Source: DASUZB01 sp036377075 (GTDB lineage: Bacteria; Actinomycetota; CALGFH01). From it: 5,291 nucleotides of DNA. This document shows positions 4,138 to 5,291 of this stretch, one piece after another (the stretch's first letter is position 1; each line of letters begins with the position of its first letter). Below the pieces are notes generated by a model. The model did not search any database and was not told the origin of the DNA. It saw only the letters and a program-made list of their open reading frames with translations. Location: positions 1 to 5,291 of the forward strand of contig DASUZB010000089.1 of assembly GCA_036377075.1 (NCBI GenBank), in the 5' to 3' direction. The position numbers and the translations under genes were made by a program.

Positions 4138-5291
4138 GTGGCACGCGTCCGCAGCGGCCGGGTGACCGCGGTCACGGCCCGCCGGCCGGGGGTCAGCGAG
4201 CTGCTGGTCGCCCTCGACGACGAGCCGGCCGCGCCGGCCGCGCCGGCGCTCGCCTTCGACGCCGTGGTCGGCGCCACGGCGGTCGGCGAGCGGGTGGTGC
4301 TGAACACCACCGCGGTCGCCCTCGGGCTCGGCACCGGCGGCTGGCACCTGGTGATGGCGCGGCTGGCCGGCCCGGTGGACGACCCCGAAGGGCCTGGCCA
4401 CGTGATCAAGGCCCGCTACACGCCCTCGCAGGTCCGCGTGCTGGCCGTGGAGGAGGAGGCCAGCCCGCACCGGGACGCGGTGGCCGCCTGCGACGGCCTC
4501 GACGGCCTGCCGGTGGTCTGCGCCGAGCTGCACTCGATGGTGCCGGTGGTGGCCGCCGCCGCGCGGGCGGCCGGCGAGGCGGCCGGCCGCGAGCTGGCCG
4601 TCGCCTACGTGATGACCGACGGGGCCGCCCTGCCGCTGGCGTTCTCCCGCCTGGCCGCGGCGCTGCGGGCCAGCGGGCTGGTCGCCGGGACGGTCACCAG
4701 CGGGCAGGCGTTCGGCGGCGACCTGGAGGCGATCACCCTGCACTCCGGGTTGCTCGCCGCCAAGGCGGTGCTCGGCGCGGACGTGGCGGTGGCGGCGCAG
4801 GGGCCGGGGGGGATGGGCACGGGCACGCGGTACGGCTTCAGCGGCACGCAGCTCGCCGAGGCGGTCAACGCGGTCGCCGCCCTCGGCGGCCGCGCGGTCG
4901 CCTGCCTGCGCATGTCCACCGCGGACGGGCGCGCCAGGCACCGGGGCGTCAGCCACCACAGCCTCACCGCCCTGGGGCGGCTCGCGCTCGCGCGGGCGGC
5001 GGTGGCGGTCCCCGCCCTGGACGACCCGGCCCTGGCCGCCGCGGTGCAGCGCCAGCTCGCCGACGCCGGCGTGGCCGCCCGGCACGAGCTGGTCTCGATC
5101 AGGCCCCCCGACCCGGCCGGCCTGCTGGCCCGCTGGGGTCTGCAGGTCACCAGCATGGGCCGCGGCCCCGCCAACGACCCGGTGTTCTTCGCCGCGGCCG
5201 CGGCCGCCGGCACCCTCGCCGGCCGCCTCGCCGCCGGCCGGCCGGCCGGCCGGAACGGGCCGGCCCCGGGCCGGAGCGCCGGCGAGGCGCC
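4138..5291 (+). CDS. DUF3866-like protein of unknown function (3' end outside window)
   Basis: An uninterrupted frame runs from a GTG at 4138 through the window end (384 complete codons, no stop). I match it from memory to the DUF3866 family, whose function is not established. Recognisable motifs in order: NTTAVALGLGTGGWH (56-70), GHVIKARYTPSQ (87-98), ELHSM (130-134), YVMTDGAALP (157-166), TSGQAFGGDLEAITLHSG (187-204), GPGGMGTGTRYGFSG (222-236), RMSTADGRARHRGVSHHS (258-275) and TSMGRGPANDPVFF (from about 337). Conserved-looking His, Asp and Gly clusters (H132, D161, H202, H273, H274) suggest an enzyme or a nucleotide/metal binder, but this is inference. There is no signal peptide or clear membrane helix. 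Recognisable family sequence ends near codon 360; the rest is low-complexity Ala/Gly/Pro/Arg, so the stop is probably not far off. The start is 4 nt after the SufR-like stop, with only a weak GAG upstream, so coupling is likely. A GTG at 4081, in frame and overlapping the previous gene, is a less likely start. Confidence 0.8.
   Translation, partial: MARVRSGRVTAVTARRPGVSELLVALDDEPAAPAAPALAFDAVVGATAVGERVVLNTTAVALGLGTGGWHLVMARLAGPVDDPEGPGHVIKARYTPSQVRVLAVEEEASPHRDAVAACDGLDGLPVVCAELHSMVPVVAAAARAAGEAAGRELAVAYVMTDGAALPLAFSRLAAALRASGLVAGTVTSGQAFGGDLEAITLHSGLLAAKAVLGADVAVAAQGPGGMGTGTRYGFSGTQLAEAVNAVAALGGRAVACLRMSTADGRARHRGVSHHSLTALGRLALARAAVAVPALDDPALAAAVQRQLADAGVAARHELVSIRPPDPAGLLARWGLQVTSMGRGPANDPVFFAAAAAAGTLAGRLAAGRPAGRNGPAPGRSAGEA
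4162..4175. repeat. Perfect palindrome GTGACC-GC-GGTCAC inside the DUF3866-like start
   Basis: This 14-bp perfect palindrome lies 24 bp into the DUF3866-like coding region (codons 9-13). Its half-sites are identical to those of the inverted repeat before the SufR-like gene, but the spacer is 2 bp instead of 5. It may be a second binding site for the same regulator, or a coincidence of Val-Thr-Ala-Val-Thr codons. Confidence 0.3.
5234..5253. repeat. Tetranucleotide tandem repeat (CCGG)x5
   Basis: Five exact copies of CCGG in a row lie in the low-complexity 3' part of the DUF3866-like gene. The unit is not a multiple of three, so gain or loss of a copy would change the reading frame of the C-terminal tail. 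The tract is also a perfect palindrome and sits in a longer GGCC-rich stretch (5221-5291) that is prone to sequencing and assembly error. Confidence 0.75.

Noticed and set aside
4225..4245. 9-bp repeat CCGGCCGCG x2 in the DUF3866-like gene as a mobile or regulatory repeat
   Set aside because: It encodes a short Pro-Ala-Ala run in frame and is best explained as low-complexity coding sequence.
3465..4409. Minus-strand open frame of 314 codons opposite the SufR-like gene
   Set aside because: The composition is that of an antisense shadow in GC-rich DNA and it crosses two real genes; no domain motifs.
3943..5085. Minus-strand open frame of 380 codons opposite the DUF3866-like gene
   Set aside because: Gly/Arg/His-rich shadow translation without recognisable motifs; the plus strand has clear conserved protein motifs over the same DNA.

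Overview
The window is very GC-rich, with G or C at most third codon positions. It is gene-dense and carries a pafB-pafC pair, so it most likely comes from an actinomycete-lineage bacterium (Actinomycetota). PafBC is essentially an actinobacterial regulator. The exact taxon cannot be told from the sequence, and the unusual neighbours hint at a lineage away from the best-studied mycobacteria and streptomycetes. No tRNA, rRNA, CRISPR array, insertion sequence or phage gene is visible.

Layout. (1) 1-1275, plus strand: the 3' part of a sensor histidine kinase gene (probable GAF tail, PAS-like region, HisKA, HATPase_c), cut by the window start. (2) 1259-3230, minus strand: pafB followed by pafC, two WYL-domain regulators whose reading frames overlap by 14 nt. 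The pafC end overlaps the kinase end by 17 nt, tail to tail, which leaves no room for a terminator between them. (3) 3231-3425: a 195-nt divergent regulatory region. On the minus strand it has a TAGCAT -10-like hexamer 6 nt from the pafB ATG, suggesting a leaderless message. On the plus strand it has a perfect inverted repeat (GTGACC-N5-GGTCAC) directly before a TATGAT -10-like hexamer, then a leader able to form competing GC hairpins and a GAGGA ribosome binding site. (4) 3426-4133, plus strand: a SufR-like winged-helix regulator with C-terminal cysteines that probably bind an Fe-S cluster. (5) 4138 to the window end, plus strand: an uncharacterised protein that I match from memory to the DUF3866 family. 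It starts 4 nt after the regulator and is still open at the window edge.

How they may work together (inference). PafB and PafC should form the heteromeric activator of the LexA-independent DNA-damage response. The SufR-like protein should sense Fe-S status or oxidative stress and probably controls its own promoter together with the downstream DUF3866 gene. The shared divergent region could couple a DNA-damage regulator to an Fe-S/redox regulator. The least explained part is the regulator-DUF3866 unit. It lacks the suf genes that normally accompany SufR, and its second protein has many His/Gly/Asp motifs but no known function.
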